A stretch of 15,698 bases of DNA from Gammaproteobacteria bacterium (lineage in GTDB: Bacteria; Pseudomonadota; Gammaproteobacteria; GCA-001735895), in assembly GCA_003645435.1 (NCBI GenBank), contig QNFD01000018.1, forward strand, positions 1 to 15,698, written 5' to 3'. A program made the position numbers and the translations under genes. A model generated the notes under the pieces. The model did not search any database. It was not told the origin of the DNA and was given only the letters and a program-made list of their open reading frames with translations. Shown here piece after piece: positions 15,698-15,698 of the stretch. The first letter of the stretch is position 1; each line of letters opens with the position of its first letter.

Positions 15698-15698
15698 A

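Larger units (their letters stand above)
7850..15698. repeat. Right arm of the window-length perfect palindrome
   Basis: Mirror copy of 1-7849. Genes here should not be counted as paralogues unless the axis is shown to exist in the genome. The arm ends with the same truncated dnaE2 codon that opens the left arm. That is what is expected when a sequence is joined to its own complement, rather than when a duplication with independent boundaries is sampled. Confidence 0.97.

Noticed and set aside
1..15698. Two functional copies of every gene (true paralogues)
   Set aside because: Coding and non-coding bases are identical in both arms and the outer ends coincide to the base. One sequence read on both strands is simpler.
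1..15698. CRISPR array, insertion sequence, integron, or defence system
   Set aside because: No spaced direct repeats, transposase, integrase or recognised defence gene is visible. The only large repeat is the palindrome.

Overview
The whole window is one perfect inverted repeat. Bases 1-7849 are followed with no spacer by their own reverse complement (7850-15698), with the axis between 7849 and 7850. Every gene therefore appears twice at mirrored coordinates (x pairs with 15699-x), and both ends stop at the same base inside dnaE2. The window holds about 7.85 kb of unique information. The likeliest explanation is a fold-back artefact (snap-back chimera, missed hairpin adapter, or a contig joined to its own reverse complement), because the axis lies just beyond a conserved gene whose frame breaks and both outer ends cut the same gene. 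A genuine inverted duplication or hairpin end cannot be excluded from sequence alone.

The gene content suggests a gammaproteobacterium, probably environmental: a type IV pilus retraction ATPase of the PilU type, a bacterial thiopurine methyltransferase, an error-prone DnaE2 polymerase, and DUF2797 and DUF971 proteins. I cannot name a genus.

Unique half, left to right: (1) the C-terminal two thirds of dnaE2 (plus strand, cut by the window edge); (2) a convergent minus-strand pair, pilU followed by a small M50 site-2-type membrane protease; (3) a 342-bp divergent intergenic region with candidate promoters and hairpins; (4) a plus-strand series comprising a membrane/GAF-like/GGDEF-type protein with a destroyed GGDEF motif, thiopurine S-methyltransferase, a Cys-rich DUF2797 protein and, overlapping its stop codon, the first 47 codons of a DUF971 protein that ends at a stop 33 bp before the axis. 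The right half repeats this in mirror order and strand.

Functionally, the pilU/GGDEF-type divergent pair hints at surface motility and cyclic-di-GMP-related signalling. DnaE2 belongs to SOS mutagenesis. The remaining genes look like ordinary housekeeping or accessory neighbours. I see no CRISPR array, insertion sequence, rRNA or tRNA gene. The strongest biological leads are the catalytically degenerate GGDEF protein and the Zn-ribbon-like DUF2797 protein. The strongest structural observation is the palindrome itself.
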